Shown: positions 1 to 10,291 of the stretch, in pieces
Layout: each line of letters opens with the position of its first letter
Position numbering within the stretch: the first letter of the stretch is position 1
Origin: Deinococcus multiflagellatus
GTDB taxonomy: Bacteria; Deinococcota; Deinococci; Deinococcales; Deinococcaceae
Assembly (NCBI RefSeq): GCF_020166415.1
Contig: NZ_JAIQXV010000001.1
Location: forward strand, 496,001-560,000
Reading direction: 5' to 3'
DNA length: 64,000 nucleotides
Notes under the pieces: model-generated
Told to the model about the DNA's origin: nothing
What the model saw: only the letters and a program-made list of their open reading frames with translations
Database searches by the model: none
Translations under genes and position numbers: made by a program

Positions 1-2
1 GC

Positions 3-584
3 ACCGCCAGCGCCGCCACCTACACCGTGAAGCCCGGTGACACCCTGTACTCCATTGCCAAGGCCACCGGCGTGGACGCCCCCACCCTGATGAAGCTGAA
101 TAAACTCGGCAGCAGCACCATTCAGGTGGGCCAGAAACTGAGCACCGGCGGCAACGCCCCCAGTGCGGCGCGCCCTGTCCAGGCGGCCCCGGCCCCGGTC
201 GCCCGCAGCGCAGGCAGCGCCTACGTGCGCGCCGCTGCCAGCAACTTCCTGGGCATCCGCTACGCCCTGGGCGGCACCGGGCGCGGCGGCATTGACTGCA
301 GCGGTTACACCATGAACGTGTTCCGCCAGCTGGGCATCAACCTGCCCCGCACCGCCGCCGCCCAGTGGCGCGTGGGCAGCCCCGTGAGCCGCCGCGATCT
401 GCGCGCGGGTGACCTCGTGTTCTTCAACACCATGGGCCGCACCGCCAGCCACGTGGGGATCTACATGGGCGACGGCATGATGGCCAACGCCAACAGCTAC
501 CACGGCCGCACGGTCATTGAGCCCCTGTTCAGCAACGCCTACTGGGCCAGCCGCTACGACGGTGCCCGCCGCGTCCTGAACTAA
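3..584 (+). CDS. LysM and NlpC/P60 cell-wall peptidase, 5' truncated
   Basis: The frame is open from the left edge, so the real start lies outside the window. The first residues seen ([15 protein letters not shown]) are the start of a LysM peptidoglycan-binding module. A Pro/Ala-rich linker follows, and then an NlpC/P60 endopeptidase domain with the catalytic Cys in GIDCSGYTM and the His in [11 protein letters not shown]. Enzymes of this family cut gamma-D-glutamyl-diaminoacid or related stem-peptide bonds and act outside the cytoplasmic membrane in wall remodelling or cell separation. A strong terminator follows 31 bases after the stop. How many LysM modules precede the window is unknown. 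Confidence 0.9.
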   Translation, partial: TASAATYTVKPGDTLYSIAKATGVDAPTLMKLNKLGSSTIQVGQKLSTGGNAPSAARPVQAAPAPVARSAGSAYVRAAASNFLGIRYALGGTGRGGIDCSGYTMNVFRQLGINLPRTAAAQWRVGSPVSRRDLRAGDLVFFNTMGRTASHVGIYMGDGMMANANSYHGRTVIEPLFSNAYWASRYDGARRVLN

Positions 585-615
585 CCCCCCCGGCCTAAAA
601 AAGTTTCATCGACAC

Positions 616-641
616 CCCCGCCACACGGCGGGGACTTTTTT
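616..641 (+). terminator. Rho-independent terminator of the NlpC/P60 gene
   Basis: A perfect 7-bp stem CCCCGCC/GGCGGGG with an ACAC loop is followed by ACTTTTTT. Confidence 0.9.
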
Positions 642-862
642 GTGGTCTGGGGGTAGAACCCACGGGGCTTGAGGGGGTCACCCTTCACCGCTTTGCGGTG
701 GAGGAAGTCAGGAGGGAGCGCAGACAGCCGGACCAACAGCATTGAAGGGTCAAGAGGCCAGCGCTCCAAGGTACGGGGGGCCGCTTTACAGCTAGACACA
801 CGCCACAGCGGTGCGCCCGGAGCCTTGTTCAGACCCCGGGCGCACCCACCTCATGGCGGTTT
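642..862. other. Intergenic gap without a supported gene
   Basis: Short open frames exist on both strands, but none has a plausible start or recognisable protein. The sequence between two transcription units pointing at each other looks like degenerate intergenic DNA. Confidence 0.5.
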
Positions 863-1516
863 TTACTGGCGAATAATCTGTGCGTCCTTGGGCAGGGCGC
901 GCAGGGCGGCGGGGGTCAGACCGCTGTTCACGCGGTAGTTGGACACGGTCAGGTCGGCCACGGTCTTGCCCGCGCTGCTGAGCATCTGAATGCGGGTGGG
1001 ACGCCAGCCCGCTTCGGTGATCCAGACGCGGGTGCGGTCACCGCTGCCGCTCTTGGCGGTGGCTTCCAGCTGGTACTGCCGCGCGCCCGCCGCGCCGCTG
1101 GTGCCCAGCAGTTTGACGTTGTAGCCGCTCAGCAGGGTCGCCGTGTTGCTCAGCTGGGTGAAGTCGAAGCCGAAGCCCGCGGCGTCGGCGGCCTTTTTGG
1201 TGCTGGTCACGGTGATCTGGTTGGTAAGGTACAGGTACTGCCGCACCTCGTTCTTGTCGGCCACCACCACGTTGTCGGCCAGCGCGTCAGGGGCAGCGAA
1301 CTGCACGCGGGCCACGCTCTGGGCGGGAATGGCCTTGATGGTCATGTCGATTTTCTGGGTGCTGCTGTCCAGGGCGGCGGTGCCACTGAGCCGGAAGGAC
1401 ACGTCCTTGGCGGCCTTCTGGGCGGCGTCCACTTTGGCAAGGATGTCCTGGGCGGTCTGGGCACCGGCCACCGGCAGCAGGGCGGCCAGCAGGGTCAGGG
1501 TGAGGCGTCGGGTCAT
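863..1516 (-). CDS. LolA-like outer-membrane lipoprotein-sorting protein
   Basis: The product is 217 residues with a signal peptide ([19 protein letters not shown]). The mature part has the LolA/LolB-like pattern: an N-terminal helix [18 protein letters not shown], then successive beta strands and a C-terminal segment with [14 protein letters not shown]. Proteins of this fold bind lipid or lipoprotein acyl chains in the envelope. I chose the ATG at 1516 because the signal peptide begins there; the frame stays open upstream but encodes nothing sensible. A GATACT hexamer sits 7 bases before the start, so the mRNA is probably leaderless. True lipoprotein transport is inference. Confidence 0.75.
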   Translation of the reverse strand: MTRRLTLTLLAALLPVAGAQTAQDILAKVDAAQKAAKDVSFRLSGTAALDSSTQKIDMTIKAIPAQSVARVQFAAPDALADNVVVADKNEVRQYLYLTNQITVTSTKKAADAAGFGFDFTQLSNTATLLSGYNVKLLGTSGAAGARQYQLEATAKSGSGDRTRVWITEAGWRPTRIQMLSSAGKTVADLTVSNYRVNSGLTPAALRALPKDAQIIRQ

Positions 1517-1523
1517 ACGCGGC

Positions 1524-1529
1524 AGTATC
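1524..1529 (-). promoter_or_regulatory. -10-like hexamer GATACT, leaderless arrangement
   Basis: GATACT ends 7 bases before the ATG of the LolA-like gene. It is a weak match to TANNNT. Confidence 0.4.
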
Positions 1530-1612
1530 CCGCCCCCACGCATGAGAAGGCACGCGCACACCTGACGGCAGGTTTAGCCTCGCACTGGCGCGGCTTTTTC
1601 GTCAGGCCAGGG

Positions 1613-2641
1613 TCAGGGCTGCGTGCCCAGCGGCAGGGCGTAAGAGACCCGCGCGCCGTAGCCCAGGCCGCCGCTGCGGGTGCGCCCCCCGCTGACATTC
1701 AGGGCCAGGGTGCCGGGGCCGGCGGTCCAGGTGGCTTCCAGGCCCGCGCGCAGCGGGGTGCTGGCCGTGCGCCAGGGTTCGTAGGCGGCGTACAGGCGCA
1801 GCGTGCTGCCCTCGCCCAGCACCTCGGCGGCCGATACGCTGCCCGTGACCCCGAAGGTCTGCGGGCCCACCAGGGCGTCCAGGCCCAGGCTCAGGCCGCT
1901 TTCGGTGGCGTAGCCCAGGCCGCCGCTGAGGCCCAGCACCCCGCGCCCCGCACGGGCCCCCAGGCGCCACGAGAGGGTGCCCACCGTCTCCTGCTCGGGT
2001 TCGGCGGCCGGCGCTTCTTCGGCGGGGGCCTCGTCCGCCGGGGCGCTGTCGGTGGGGGCGGATTCGGGCGCGGGCGCCTCGGCTTCGGCGGACACAGCGC
2101 GGGTGAGCACGCGGCGGCCCTCCACCCCGGCCAGCAGGTGCGGCTGCGCACCGAACTCGCCGCCAGCCACCGCCACCAGATCGCGCGACAGGCGGTAGCG
2201 CACCGCCACGTCGCCGCTCAGCCCACGCTCCCGGAGGTCGGTGGGGGCCTCGGCAAAGGGGGCCAGCGGATCGGCCGCCTGCGCCGCCACCGTAAAGGCA
2301 CTCAGGCCCAGGTTCAGGGCCACGGGCCCCAGGCTGCCGGTCACGCGGCTGCCGGCGCGCACGCCGCCCTGCCACGTCACCAGCAGGCTGCTGCGCGCGC
2401 TCACGGCCCCCAGCGGCGGCAGGGCCAGCCCCCGGCCGTAGCTCAGATCGGCGCCCCGGTTGCCCACGCCAAAGGCGGCGGTGCCACCCAGCACCTCCAC
2501 ATCGCTGATGCCGGCGCGGGCCCACAGGGGGCTGCCGGGCCGGCTGTACGCCACCCCAAACTCCAGCGTGGCCGCCTGGGCCGCGCCCGCCAGCAGGCCA
2601 GAGAGAAGGACGGGGAACAGGCGCGGGGCAAAGCGGTGCAT
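1613..2641 (-). CDS. Secreted beta-rich protein of unknown function, barrel-like
   Basis: The product is 342 residues. A signal peptide (about residues 1-21, ending AGAAQAA) is followed by alternating hydrophobic stretches rich in Gly, Leu and Ala, of the kind seen in outer-membrane beta-barrels. A Glu/Ala/Pro-rich spacer (EAPAPESAPTDSAPADEAP) separates two barrel-like halves. I recognise no family. The ATG at 2641 was chosen because the signal peptide begins there and TACCCT lies 6 bases upstream; the frame extends far upstream without meaning. It is divergent from the WHy lipoprotein gene. Location in the outer envelope is inference. Confidence 0.65.
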   Translation of the reverse strand: MHRFAPRLFPVLLSGLLAGAAQAATLEFGVAYSRPGSPLWARAGISDVEVLGGTAAFGVGNRGADLSYGRGLALPPLGAVSARSSLLVTWQGGVRAGSRVTGSLGPVALNLGLSAFTVAAQAADPLAPFAEAPTDLRERGLSGDVAVRYRLSRDLVAVAGGEFGAQPHLLAGVEGRRVLTRAVSAEAEAPAPESAPTDSAPADEAPAEEAPAAEPEQETVGTLSWRLGARAGRGVLGLSGGLGYATESGLSLGLDALVGPQTFGVTGSVSAAEVLGEGSTLRLYAAYEPWRTASTPLRAGLEATWTAGPGTLALNVSGGRTRSGGLGYGARVSYALPLGTQP

Positions 2642-2647
2642 GCGGGC

Positions 2648-2653
2648 AGGGTA
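2648..2653 (-). promoter_or_regulatory. -10 hexamer TACCCT, leaderless
   Basis: TACCCT on the minus strand ends 6 bases before the ATG at 2641, which puts transcription start at or next to the start codon. Confidence 0.55.
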
Positions 2654-2704
2654 GCAGGGCCGCGTGGTGCGGCGGCCGGTCAGGATCGGGCAAGACGGGC
2701 GCGT

Positions 2705-2710
2705 TAAGGT
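2705..2710 (+). promoter_or_regulatory. -10 hexamer TAAGGT, leaderless
   Basis: TAAGGT ends 6 bases before the ATG at 2717. There is no Shine-Dalgarno sequence at normal spacing. Confidence 0.55.
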
Positions 2711-2716
2711 GAGGCC

Positions 2717-3226
2717 ATGCCCGGACGCCGCCTTCTGCCCGTGACCTTCGCCGCTGTGCTGTGTGGGGGCCTGAGCGCCTGCGCGCCGCTGCAACAGGTG
2801 TTTCAGGTGCCGCAGGTGGCCGTGGAGAACATCCGCCTGACCCGCCTGACCCTGCCCGGCGGCCTGGGCGCCGCCCCCGTGGCCGACCTGAGCGTGACCC
2901 TGCGCGTGACCAATCCCAATCCCCTGCCGCTGCGGCTGGCGAACCTGGGCGGCGCCCTGGTGGTTGACGGGTTTGAGGTGGGACAGGTGAGCTTTCCCAA
3001 CGTGGCGCTTCCGGCACGCGGCGAGGCCCTGCAGCCCGCCGAACTCTCCATTCCGGTGTCGCTGAACACGGCGGCTTCGTTCCTGAAGGTGGCGCGCGGC
3101 CAGCTGGTCACCTACCGCCTGGACGGCCAGTTCAGCGCCGACCTGGGCCCGCTGGGGCTGCAGGCCTTCGGCCCGTTTACTCTGGCACAGGGGCAATGGA
3201 AGCAGCCAGCCATTTTGCCGTTCTGA
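2717..3226 (+). CDS. LEA14-type WHy-domain lipoprotein
   Basis: The product is 169 residues with a lipoprotein signal peptide and lipobox (LSAC, Cys about 22). The rest is one WHy (water stress and hypersensitive response) domain: VTLRVTNPNPLPLRLANLGGAL holds the diagnostic NPNP motif, followed by paired strands (FPNVALPARGEAL and ELSIPVSL). LEA14/WHy proteins are linked to desiccation and freezing tolerance and protect enzymes in vitro. Deinococci are known to carry them, and lipid anchoring places this one at the membrane surface. Function in drying is inferred from family only. Confidence 0.8.
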   Translation: MPGRRLLPVTFAAVLCGGLSACAPLQQVFQVPQVAVENIRLTRLTLPGGLGAAPVADLSVTLRVTNPNPLPLRLANLGGALVVDGFEVGQVSFPNVALPARGEALQPAELSIPVSLNTAASFLKVARGQLVTYRLDGQFSADLGPLGLQAFGPFTLAQGQWKQPAILPF

Positions 3227-3548
3227 GCACGAAGCGCGGTCGGGGCAGCACTGCACGGCTCTGAGGCCAGTGACCGAATGCAGGTCACAGCGCAGCACTC
3301 TTCCAATCAAGTGCGGTAAGAGGCTGCTTGGGATGCCCCAGCTGTTGACCTGTACTCGGCCTCTCACAGCGAGAACTTTCTCCGCGCTCGGCAGGGAGAC
3401 GGCCCCCACTGCCTTCTTTTCTCCTCCCCCTTGATGGAGGAGGCCAGGTGGGGGTGGACAGGCAGCCTCCACCACGTTTCCCCCTACGCTCAAAGCCTCC
3501 CCTTGCCGCCCCAACCAACCCCACCCGGCCTCCCTTACCCTGAAGGGC
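3227..3548. other. Intergenic region, promoter at its right end
   Basis: There is no supported gene. The sequence contains short G/C-rich inverted runs (CCTCC...GGAGG near 3425-3445). The last bases hold the TACCCT promoter of the amidase gene. Confidence 0.5.
3536..3541 (+). promoter_or_regulatory. -10 hexamer TACCCT, leaderless
   Basis: TACCCT ends 7 bases before the GTG start of the amidase gene. Confidence 0.5.
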
Positions 3549-4721
3549 GTGAGTGCTCTCCCCCTCCCCGATCCCCAGCGCGCCTGGGCCTACCGCCCGG
3601 CCTCTCCCCTCCCCGGGGCGGCCCAGGGCCCCCTGGCAGGGCTGACCTTCAGCGTGAAAGACCTGTTCGGCGTGCCCGGTTGGCCGCTGCAGGCCAGCAC
3701 CCGCGCCCCGGTGCCCGACCCCGGACCCAGCCCCCTGGTGGCCCGCCTGCTGGCCCTGGGCGCCAGCGCCGCTGGCAAGACCCACCTGCATGAAATTGCG
3801 CTGGGGATCACCGGCCACAACGGGCACGGCGGCACCGAGCATCCCTTCTGGCCCGGCCATGTGCCCGGGGGCAGCAGCAGCGGCGCGGCCGTCAGCGTGG
3901 CGCTGGAGCAGGTGGATTTCGCCCTGGGCACCGATACAGGCGGCAGCATCCGCATTCCGGCGGCGTGGTGTGGGGTCGCCGGCTTCAAGCCCACCAAGGA
4001 CCATCCGGCGTGGCCCACCCAAGGGATCTTGCCCCTGTCACCCAGCTGCGACCATGCGGGCCCGCTGGCGCGCGACGTGCAGACCATCGCCCGGGTGCAC
4101 GGCGCCCTGACCGGCCAGCCTGTTCACCCAGCGCCGTGGGCCGGGGTACGGGTGGGGCTGTGGCTCCCCAGCGGCTGGGTGACCCCGGAGGTGGAAGCCG
4201 CCACGCACGCCGTGGCCGCGCAGGTGCAGGCCCTGGGGGCTACGGTCGAGCCCGTCACTTTCCCCGAGGTGCTGGACGCCTACTCACCCACCGTGCTGGG
4301 CGAGGCGGCGGCGGTGCACCGGGCCGCACTGGCCCAGGGCGACCCGCCTTTCCTGCCCTTCACCCTGGCTGCCCTGCGGCAGGGCGCGGCCCTGACCGAA
4401 GCCGAGCGCGGGGCCGCCCAGGCCCGCCGCGCGGCCTACCGCGCCGAACTGGACGCCCTGTTCGCCCGCGCCCAGGTGCTGCTGGCCCCCACCGTGCCCT
4501 GCCCGCCACCCCTGATCGGCCAGGAGGAACTGGCATTGCCCGGCGGGCCTGTGCCGCTGCGCCGCGCCGTGCTGAGGCTGACCGCGCCCTTCAGCCTCCT
4601 GGGGGTGCCCGTGGTGGCGTGGCCCTCGCCTACCCCTTTCGTGGGCGTGCAACTGGTGGGCCGCGCGGGGCAGGATGACCACCTGCTGGGGCTGGCCCTG
4701 GGCCTGGAGGGTGCGCAGTGA
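3549..4721 (+). CDS. Amidase-signature family hydrolase
   Basis: The product is 390 residues. The amidase signature is clear: catalytic Lys in TFSVKDLFG (Lys37), the cis-Ser in [10 protein letters not shown] (about 109-111) and the nucleophile Ser in [11 protein letters not shown] (Ser133), followed by GVAGFKPT. These enzymes hydrolyse carboxamides; the substrate cannot be read from sequence. It is shorter than GatA (about 480) and stands alone, without gatB or gatC beside it, so a role in tRNA amidation is unlikely. The GTG start overlaps no other gene and fits the leaderless TACCCT. The stop overlaps the next gene by 4 bases (GTGA). Confidence 0.85.
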   Translation: MSALPLPDPQRAWAYRPASPLPGAAQGPLAGLTFSVKDLFGVPGWPLQASTRAPVPDPGPSPLVARLLALGASAAGKTHLHEIALGITGHNGHGGTEHPFWPGHVPGGSSSGAAVSVALEQVDFALGTDTGGSIRIPAAWCGVAGFKPTKDHPAWPTQGILPLSPSCDHAGPLARDVQTIARVHGALTGQPVHPAPWAGVRVGLWLPSGWVTPEVEAATHAVAAQVQALGATVEPVTFPEVLDAYSPTVLGEAAAVHRAALAQGDPPFLPFTLAALRQGAALTEAERGAAQARRAAYRAELDALFARAQVLLAPTVPCPPPLIGQEELALPGGPVPLRRAVLRLTAPFSLLGVPVVAWPSPTPFVGVQLVGRAGQDDHLLGLALGLEGAQ

Positions 4722-5146
4722 AGCGGCTGTTCTGCCTCTCGCTGGCCGCTGGCCTCGCCGCCTGCGCCCCCGCCCCGCAGGCCCAACCAGTGATGACCTA
4801 TGAGGGTGAGGTGCGGGTCCTGCTGCTGCCCCAGCGCGTGCGCGTGAGCTACACCGTCAATCCCTTGACCCACGAGGTCAAGGGGGCCTACCGCAACCTC
4901 AGCAGCGGCGACACCTTTGTGCTGGAAGGCACCCTGCTGCCTGGCCCAGAGGGTGACACCCTGACAGCGCGAATCACCCCCGCCGAGACAGCGCGCCTGA
5001 ACGCCAGCGTGCTGGGCTTTGGCATCAGCAATATCCCCCTGAAAGCGGGCGCCACCCTCAGCGCGGTGCAGGTGCGCAACCTCCTGACCGGCACCCTCAC
5101 CGTGAATGCGGTGCGCTATCCCCTCACCCTGAAATGGGTGCCGTAG
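4718..5146 (+). CDS. Small lipoprotein of unknown function
   Basis: The product is 142 residues and starts with a lipoprotein signal peptide with lipobox LAAC (Cys about 16). The rest is a predicted all-beta domain ([20 protein letters not shown]...). The GTG start overlaps the amidase stop in GTGA, so translation is coupled to it. No family was recognised. Co-expression with the amidase suggests, but does not show, a shared envelope role. Confidence 0.65.
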   Translation: MKRLFCLSLAAGLAACAPAPQAQPVMTYEGEVRVLLLPQRVRVSYTVNPLTHEVKGAYRNLSSGDTFVLEGTLLPGPEGDTLTARITPAETARLNASVLGFGISNIPLKAGATLSAVQVRNLLTGTLTVNAVRYPLTLKWVP

Positions 5147-5186
5147 GGCGCGCAGGGAAACGCGCAGCGGCCCGGCGCACACAGTA

Positions 5187-5192
5187 CAATTC
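5187..5192 (+). promoter_or_regulatory. Possible -10 hexamer TACAAT of miaB
   Basis: TACAAT lies about 75 bases upstream of the miaB coding start. No convincing -35 was found. Confidence 0.35.
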
Positions 5193-5254
5193 AGCGTTCG
5201 CCCCTGCACCCACGCAGGGCGCGCCAAAGGCCCCGGAATCCCTCCGTCAGGCTG

Positions 5255-5260
5255 AAGGAG
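5255..5260 (+). promoter_or_regulatory. Shine-Dalgarno AAGGAG that decides the miaB start
   Basis: AAGGAG is 1 base before TTG (5261) but 9 bases before ATC (5270), which favours the rare ATC codon as the true start. Confidence 0.5.
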
Positions 5261-6649
<1,389 letters not shown>

Positions 6650-6662
6650 ACCGAAGCTTTAA

Positions 6663-6690
6663 GCCCGCCTGAAGCCCAGTTCAGGCGGGC
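6663..6690 (+). terminator. Hairpin terminator after miaB
   Basis: A perfect 11-bp stem GCCCGCCTGAA/TTCAGGCGGGC has a 6-base loop. The T-tract is poor (GTCACATTTG). Confidence 0.6.
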
Positions 6691-6729
6691 GTCACATTTG
6701 CATCAGGTGAAGGCGGCACAGTGGGCCTC

Positions 6730-7335
6730 ATGAAACGACTGGCACTGATCGCCCTGGGCAGCATGACCACCCTCGCCGCGTGCGGGAGTGCAGGCATTGC
6801 ACCAGATGGAAGTGGTAGTGGCGTCATCAGAGCAGTGAAAACGGAATATGCCACTTCTCTCGGCACAGCCGGTCAACCAGCGCGCCACGTCGGCTGTGAC
6901 CAAATCACTAACCCGACCACAAACACGACTTCAACTGCAACGCAAGTAGTCGTGGAGTTCGAAGCAGCAGGTGAGATCCAATCCATACGTGTTGAACTCA
7001 AGGGCGGCACCGACAGTCAGTATGACTCGTTTTTCGTCCAAGACATTCCCGCAGGGCAATTGAAGACTCGACCCGATGGTTCTTACCTTGCCATCTTCAA
7101 TGCGAATAGTGCGACTGGGCGATTCCTACCCTCCTCTATCGTTGTTGAGCCTAAACCTGAAGAGCGAAATACCAAGCTGGTGACCACTACTGGCGCTGCT
7201 GTGGGGAATTTCTACGCCGACTTAACCATTCGCACCAAGACTTCCAGCTTCCCCCTAACGAGCAAAAACGTGGCCAGAATCCCTGTCTATCGCCAGTGCA
7301 CGCTGGCCTCGACCGCCCAGCCGCTCAGCCAGTAA
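6730..7335 (+). CDS. Lipoprotein of unknown function, AT-richer than its neighbours
   Basis: The product is 201 residues with a lipoprotein signal peptide and lipobox LAAC (MKRLALIALGSMTTLAAC). The mature part has no recognised domain and carries one Cys in RHVGCDQITN and one near the C-terminus (YRQCTLAS). Codon usage is clearly AT-richer than in adjacent genes. I chose ATG 6730 rather than GTG 6721 because the signal peptide starts there. The start context (GGCACAGTG, six bases, ATGAA) is shared with the next gene, and both proteins look alike at the N-terminus, so they are probably distant paralogues. Confidence 0.7.
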   Translation: MKRLALIALGSMTTLAACGSAGIAPDGSGSGVIRAVKTEYATSLGTAGQPARHVGCDQITNPTTNTTSTATQVVVEFEAAGEIQSIRVELKGGTDSQYDSFFVQDIPAGQLKTRPDGSYLAIFNANSATGRFLPSSIVVEPKPEERNTKLVTTTGAAVGNFYADLTIRTKTSSFPLTSKNVARIPVYRQCTLASTAQPLSQ

Positions 7336-7352
7336 GTCACCTTGTTCCAAAG

Positions 7353-7380
7353 GCGCCCCAGCAGGTTCGGGGCGCTTTAT
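7353..7380 (+). terminator. Rho-independent terminator
   Basis: The stem GCGCCCC/GGGGCGC has a 9-base loop and is followed by TTTAT. Confidence 0.7.
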
Positions 7381-7448
7381 GCATTGTCCTCAGAGACGCT
7401 CAATCCACCATCACAAGCCCGTCAGCTTCGACAGGCACAGTGAGAGGC

Positions 7449-7994
7449 ATGAAGAGAGCTGCGCTGGCCGCATTGGGCCTTATGGGTGTTCTGGCAAGTT
7501 GTAACGTGACGGTTACGGGGCCGACTGCACAGCCCGTGACTATTACGCAACTGAATAGCTACACCTCTGACTATTACTACGAAACAGTAGAAAACGGTCA
7601 GACGAAGCGGAACTACGTTATCTGCAATGACCGTCAGACACGTCTGTATCTGGACGTCAGCTGGTCTGGCCCCCTGAGCCAGCTGGGCGCACGCTTCACC
7701 ACAACGAGAAATGGCAGCACCTCTTCGAAAGAAGTGTCGACCAATGTCTTTGGTGCTAATACGAGCGGGCGCGATACGTTCACTTACACGATTGGTGCGG
7801 GTGCCCTGCCTCTGTCGGCACGTAGCGGCGGCCCTACTTTGGCCGCTCAGAAACTCGCAGCACAGGCTATTGTCGTCACCCCTAGCACGATGGGCAATGT
7901 GGCCGTCGACATCTGGGGTTACAACCCAGACGGCCTCAAGAGCCGCGAGTTGCAGGCGCCTGGGACTATTCCTATCGTGGCTTCCTGCGCTTAA
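7449..7994 (+). CDS. Lipoprotein of unknown function, probable paralogue of the upstream one
   Basis: The product is 181 residues with the lipoprotein signal MKRAALAALGLMGVLASC. The mature region contains YYYETVENGQTKRNYVIC and ends in IPIVASCA, so it has two Cys placed like those of the preceding protein. Base composition is AT-richer than the surroundings. ATG 7449 is preceded by GGCACAGTG at the same distance as in the gene at 6730. The frame is open further upstream across a terminator, which argues against an earlier start. No family recognised. Confidence 0.65.
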   Translation: MKRAALAALGLMGVLASCNVTVTGPTAQPVTITQLNSYTSDYYYETVENGQTKRNYVICNDRQTRLYLDVSWSGPLSQLGARFTTTRNGSTSSKEVSTNVFGANTSGRDTFTYTIGAGALPLSARSGGPTLAAQKLAAQAIVVTPSTMGNVAVDIWGYNPDGLKSRELQAPGTIPIVASCA

Positions 7995-8009
7995 AATCCC
8001 CATTAAACG

Positions 8010-8046
8010 AAGTGCCGCTCCTACGATGAGGAGCGGCACTTCTTTA
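8010..8046. terminator. Bidirectional terminator between convergent genes
   Basis: A perfect 12-bp stem AAGTGCCGCTCC/GGAGCGGCACTT (8010-8021, 8030-8041) is T-rich downstream on the plus strand (CTTTACT) and on the minus strand (GTTTAATG). Confidence 0.85.
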
Positions 8047-8991
8047 CTCTAGCGGCGTCAATCCAGCTTCGATCTGGGCACGGCGCGGCTTCAGGAAGGG
8101 GGCTAGGATCAGGGTCTCGCCCAGGTGGGCGGGGTCCTCGTCCACGGCAAAGCCTGGACCATCGGTGGCCAGTTCAATCAACACGCCCTGGGGCTCGCGG
8201 TAGTAGATGCTGCGGAACCAGTGCCGGTCCACCTCGCCGCTGGTGCGCAGGCCCAGGCCGCGCAGGTGGGCGTCCCAGGCGTGGTACTGGTCATCTGCCA
8301 CCCGCAGCGCGAGGTGGTGAACCCCGCCCGCCCCAGGCCGCGCGGGGGGCAGGGCAGGGTCCAGGCGCAGGTGCAGCTCGGCGTGTGGGCCACCCTCGCC
8401 CATGCGGTACACCTGAATGGACCGCGCCTCCCCCTCGGGGTCGGCGTAGGTGCCTGCGGCGTGCAGGCCATAGGCTTTTTCCAGCACGCGCCCGGTGGGA
8501 AAGAGGTTGGGCAGCGTCAACTCGACTGGCCCCAGGCCCAGGAGCTGGTGCTCGGCCGGCACTGGGCTGTCCGCCCACGGCACGCCAGCCGGGCCCCCTT
8601 CCACAAGGCTCAGGCGCTGGCCCTCGGGGTCCTGAAAGTCCAGATGCGGGCGCCCGGCGCGCGTGACCGGGGTAACCCGCAGGCCCTGGCCCTCCAGGCG
8701 CGCCTGCCACCAGCCCAGGCTGCCCGGCGGCACCCGCAGGCTGGTGCGGGAGATCGAGTGGTTGCCGGGCTCCTCGGGCGGCACCGGCCACTCGAAAAAA
8801 GTCAGGTCGCTGCCGGGACTGCCCTCGGCGTCGGCGTAGAACAGGTGATAGGCGGTCACGTCGTCCTGATTCACCGTCTTTTTCACCAGCCGCAGGCCCA
8901 ACACGCCCGTGTAAAACCGCAGATTCTCGCGGGCGTTGGCCGTCACGGCGGTCACATGGTGCAGCCCGTGGGGAACGAGGGAGGAAGTCAT
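8044..8991 (-). CDS. Ring-cleaving dioxygenase, VOC (glyoxalase) superfamily
   Basis: The product is 315 residues made of two VOC modules. The N-terminal one starts LHHVTAVTANARENLRFY (metal-ligand His 12), and the second starts GVHHLALRVADDQYHAW. The C-terminal FRSIYYREPQGVLIELATD supplies the metal-binding Glu. The closest named relatives are MhqO/LinE-like dioxygenases, which open hydroquinone-type rings with Fe(II); the substrate is not decidable here. The gene is monocistronic between a bidirectional terminator and a promoter with a palindrome, suggesting repression by a MarR- or TetR-type regulator not encoded nearby. Confidence 0.85.
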   Translation of the reverse strand: MTSSLVPHGLHHVTAVTANARENLRFYTGVLGLRLVKKTVNQDDVTAYHLFYADAEGSPGSDLTFFEWPVPPEEPGNHSISRTSLRVPPGSLGWWQARLEGQGLRVTPVTRAGRPHLDFQDPEGQRLSLVEGGPAGVPWADSPVPAEHQLLGLGPVELTLPNLFPTGRVLEKAYGLHAAGTYADPEGEARSIQVYRMGEGGPHAELHLRLDPALPPARPGAGGVHHLALRVADDQYHAWDAHLRGLGLRTSGEVDRHWFRSIYYREPQGVLIELATDGPGFAVDEDPAHLGETLILAPFLKPRRAQIEAGLTPLE

Positions 8992-8997
8992 ACCATT

Positions 8998-9003
8998 ACT
9001 CTA
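8998..9003 (-). promoter_or_regulatory. -10 hexamer TAGAGT, leaderless
   Basis: TAGAGT ends 6 bases before the ATG at 8991. Confidence 0.55.
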
Positions 9004-9008
9004 ATCGT

Positions 9009-9018
9009 TTAACGTTAA
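9009..9018. promoter_or_regulatory. Palindromic operator TTAACGTTAA
   Basis: A perfect 10-base palindrome lies 5 bases upstream of the TAGAGT -10 box, inside the presumed -10/-35 spacer of the VOC dioxygenase gene, where a repressor would block RNA polymerase. Confidence 0.5.
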
Positions 9019-9089
9019 GCAAATGTGACCCGCCAGCAGAAAGGGGCCTCCACAGAAGCCCCTTCCCTATGCCCAACAATCCACACCCC

Positions 9090-10271
9090 TTACAGCACCT
9101 CGAACAGCCCCGCAGCACCCATCCCGCCGCCAATGCACATGGTGACCACCACGTGCTTGGCACCCCGGCGCTGGCCTTCCAGCAGAATGTGGCCGGTCAG
9201 GCGGGCGCCGCTCATGCCGTAGGGATGCCCCACAGAAATGCTGCCGCCATTGACGTTGTATTTTTCCGGGTCAATGCCTAGGCGGTCTCGGCAGTACAGG
9301 GCCTGCACGGCGAACGCCTCGTTCAGTTCCCACAGGTCAATGTCGTCCACACTCAGGCCGTGGCGCTTCAGGAGCTTGGGCACGGCGAATACCGGGCCTA
9401 TGCCCATCTCGTCGGGCTCGCAGCCGGCGATGGCGAAGCCCTTGAACAGCCCCAGCGGTTTCAGGCCCCGTTCACGCGCCACGTCGGCGTTCATGACCAC
9501 CACGGCCGCCGCCCCGTCGCTGAGCTGCGAGGCGTTGCCGGCCGTGATCACCCCGCCCTCGAACACCGGCTTGAGTTTGCCCAGGCCCTCTAGCGTGGTG
9601 TCGGGGCGGTTGCCCTCGTCCAGCGCGCGCGTGACCGTCTGCTCGCTTACCTCGCCCGTCGCCTTGTCCTGCACCTTCATGCCAGCCGTCATGGGCACGA
9701 TCTCGTGCTCAAACAGCCCGGCCTGCTGGGCGCGGGCAGTGCGCATCTGCGAGTGGTAGGCGTACTCGTCCTGCTGCTCGCGGGAAATGCCGTAGCGCCG
9801 CGCCACGATTTCTGCCGTTTCCAGCATGGGCATGTAGATCTCGGGCTTGTGTTCAGAGAGCCACTCGCCGCGCAGGCGGTACTTGTTCGCGTGCTCATTC
9901 TGGGTCAGGGTGATGCTTTCCAGGCCGCCAGCCACGAACACGTCGCCCTGCCCGGCCATCACATGGTTCGCCGCCAGGGCGATGGTCTGCAGGCCGCTGG
10001 AGCAGAAGCGGTTAACCGTCATGCCGCTGACCGACACTGGCAGGCCCGCGCGCAGGGTAATCTGCCGGGCAATGTTGCTGCCGGTGGCGCCTTCGGGGTT
10101 CCCGGCGCCCATGATCACGTCTTCAATCTCGGCGGGGTCCACGCCCGCGCGAGCTATGGCGTGGGTCACGGCGTGCGCCCCCAGGTCCGACCCATGGGTA
10201 TCGTTGAGAAAGCCCCGGTACGCCTTGCCAATGGGCGTGCGGGCGGTAGACACAATGACAGCTTCAGGCAT
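9090..10271 (-). CDS. fadA: Acetyl-CoA acyltransferase (thiolase)
   Basis: The product is 393 residues, the normal thiolase length. Catalytic Cys90 lies in [10 protein letters not shown], the catalytic His349 in [11 protein letters not shown], and the second catalytic Cys379 in TMCIGGGMG. It cleaves 3-ketoacyl-CoA to acetyl-CoA and a shortened acyl-CoA, the last step of beta-oxidation. The minus-strand order fadB-like gene, hicA, hicB, thiolase, with gaps of about 20 bases or overlaps, suggests one transcript. An AGAGGAA Shine-Dalgarno precedes the ATG. A biosynthetic role (acetoacetyl-CoA formation) is less likely given the neighbour. Confidence 0.9.
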   Translation of the reverse strand: MPEAVIVSTARTPIGKAYRGFLNDTHGSDLGAHAVTHAIARAGVDPAEIEDVIMGAGNPEGATGSNIARQITLRAGLPVSVSGMTVNRFCSSGLQTIALAANHVMAGQGDVFVAGGLESITLTQNEHANKYRLRGEWLSEHKPEIYMPMLETAEIVARRYGISREQQDEYAYHSQMRTARAQQAGLFEHEIVPMTAGMKVQDKATGEVSEQTVTRALDEGNRPDTTLEGLGKLKPVFEGGVITAGNASQLSDGAAAVVVMNADVARERGLKPLGLFKGFAIAGCEPDEMGIGPVFAVPKLLKRHGLSVDDIDLWELNEAFAVQALYCRDRLGIDPEKYNVNGGSISVGHPYGMSGARLTGHILLEGQRRGAKHVVVTMCIGGGMGAAGLFEVL

Positions 10272-10291
10272 AGGTTTGTTCCTCTTTGTGG

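Noticed and set aside
1602..3017. Long minus-strand open frame overlapping the barrel-like and WHy genes
   Set aside because: Arg/Pro/Gly-rich translation without domains; it is a shadow of two good genes in high-GC DNA.
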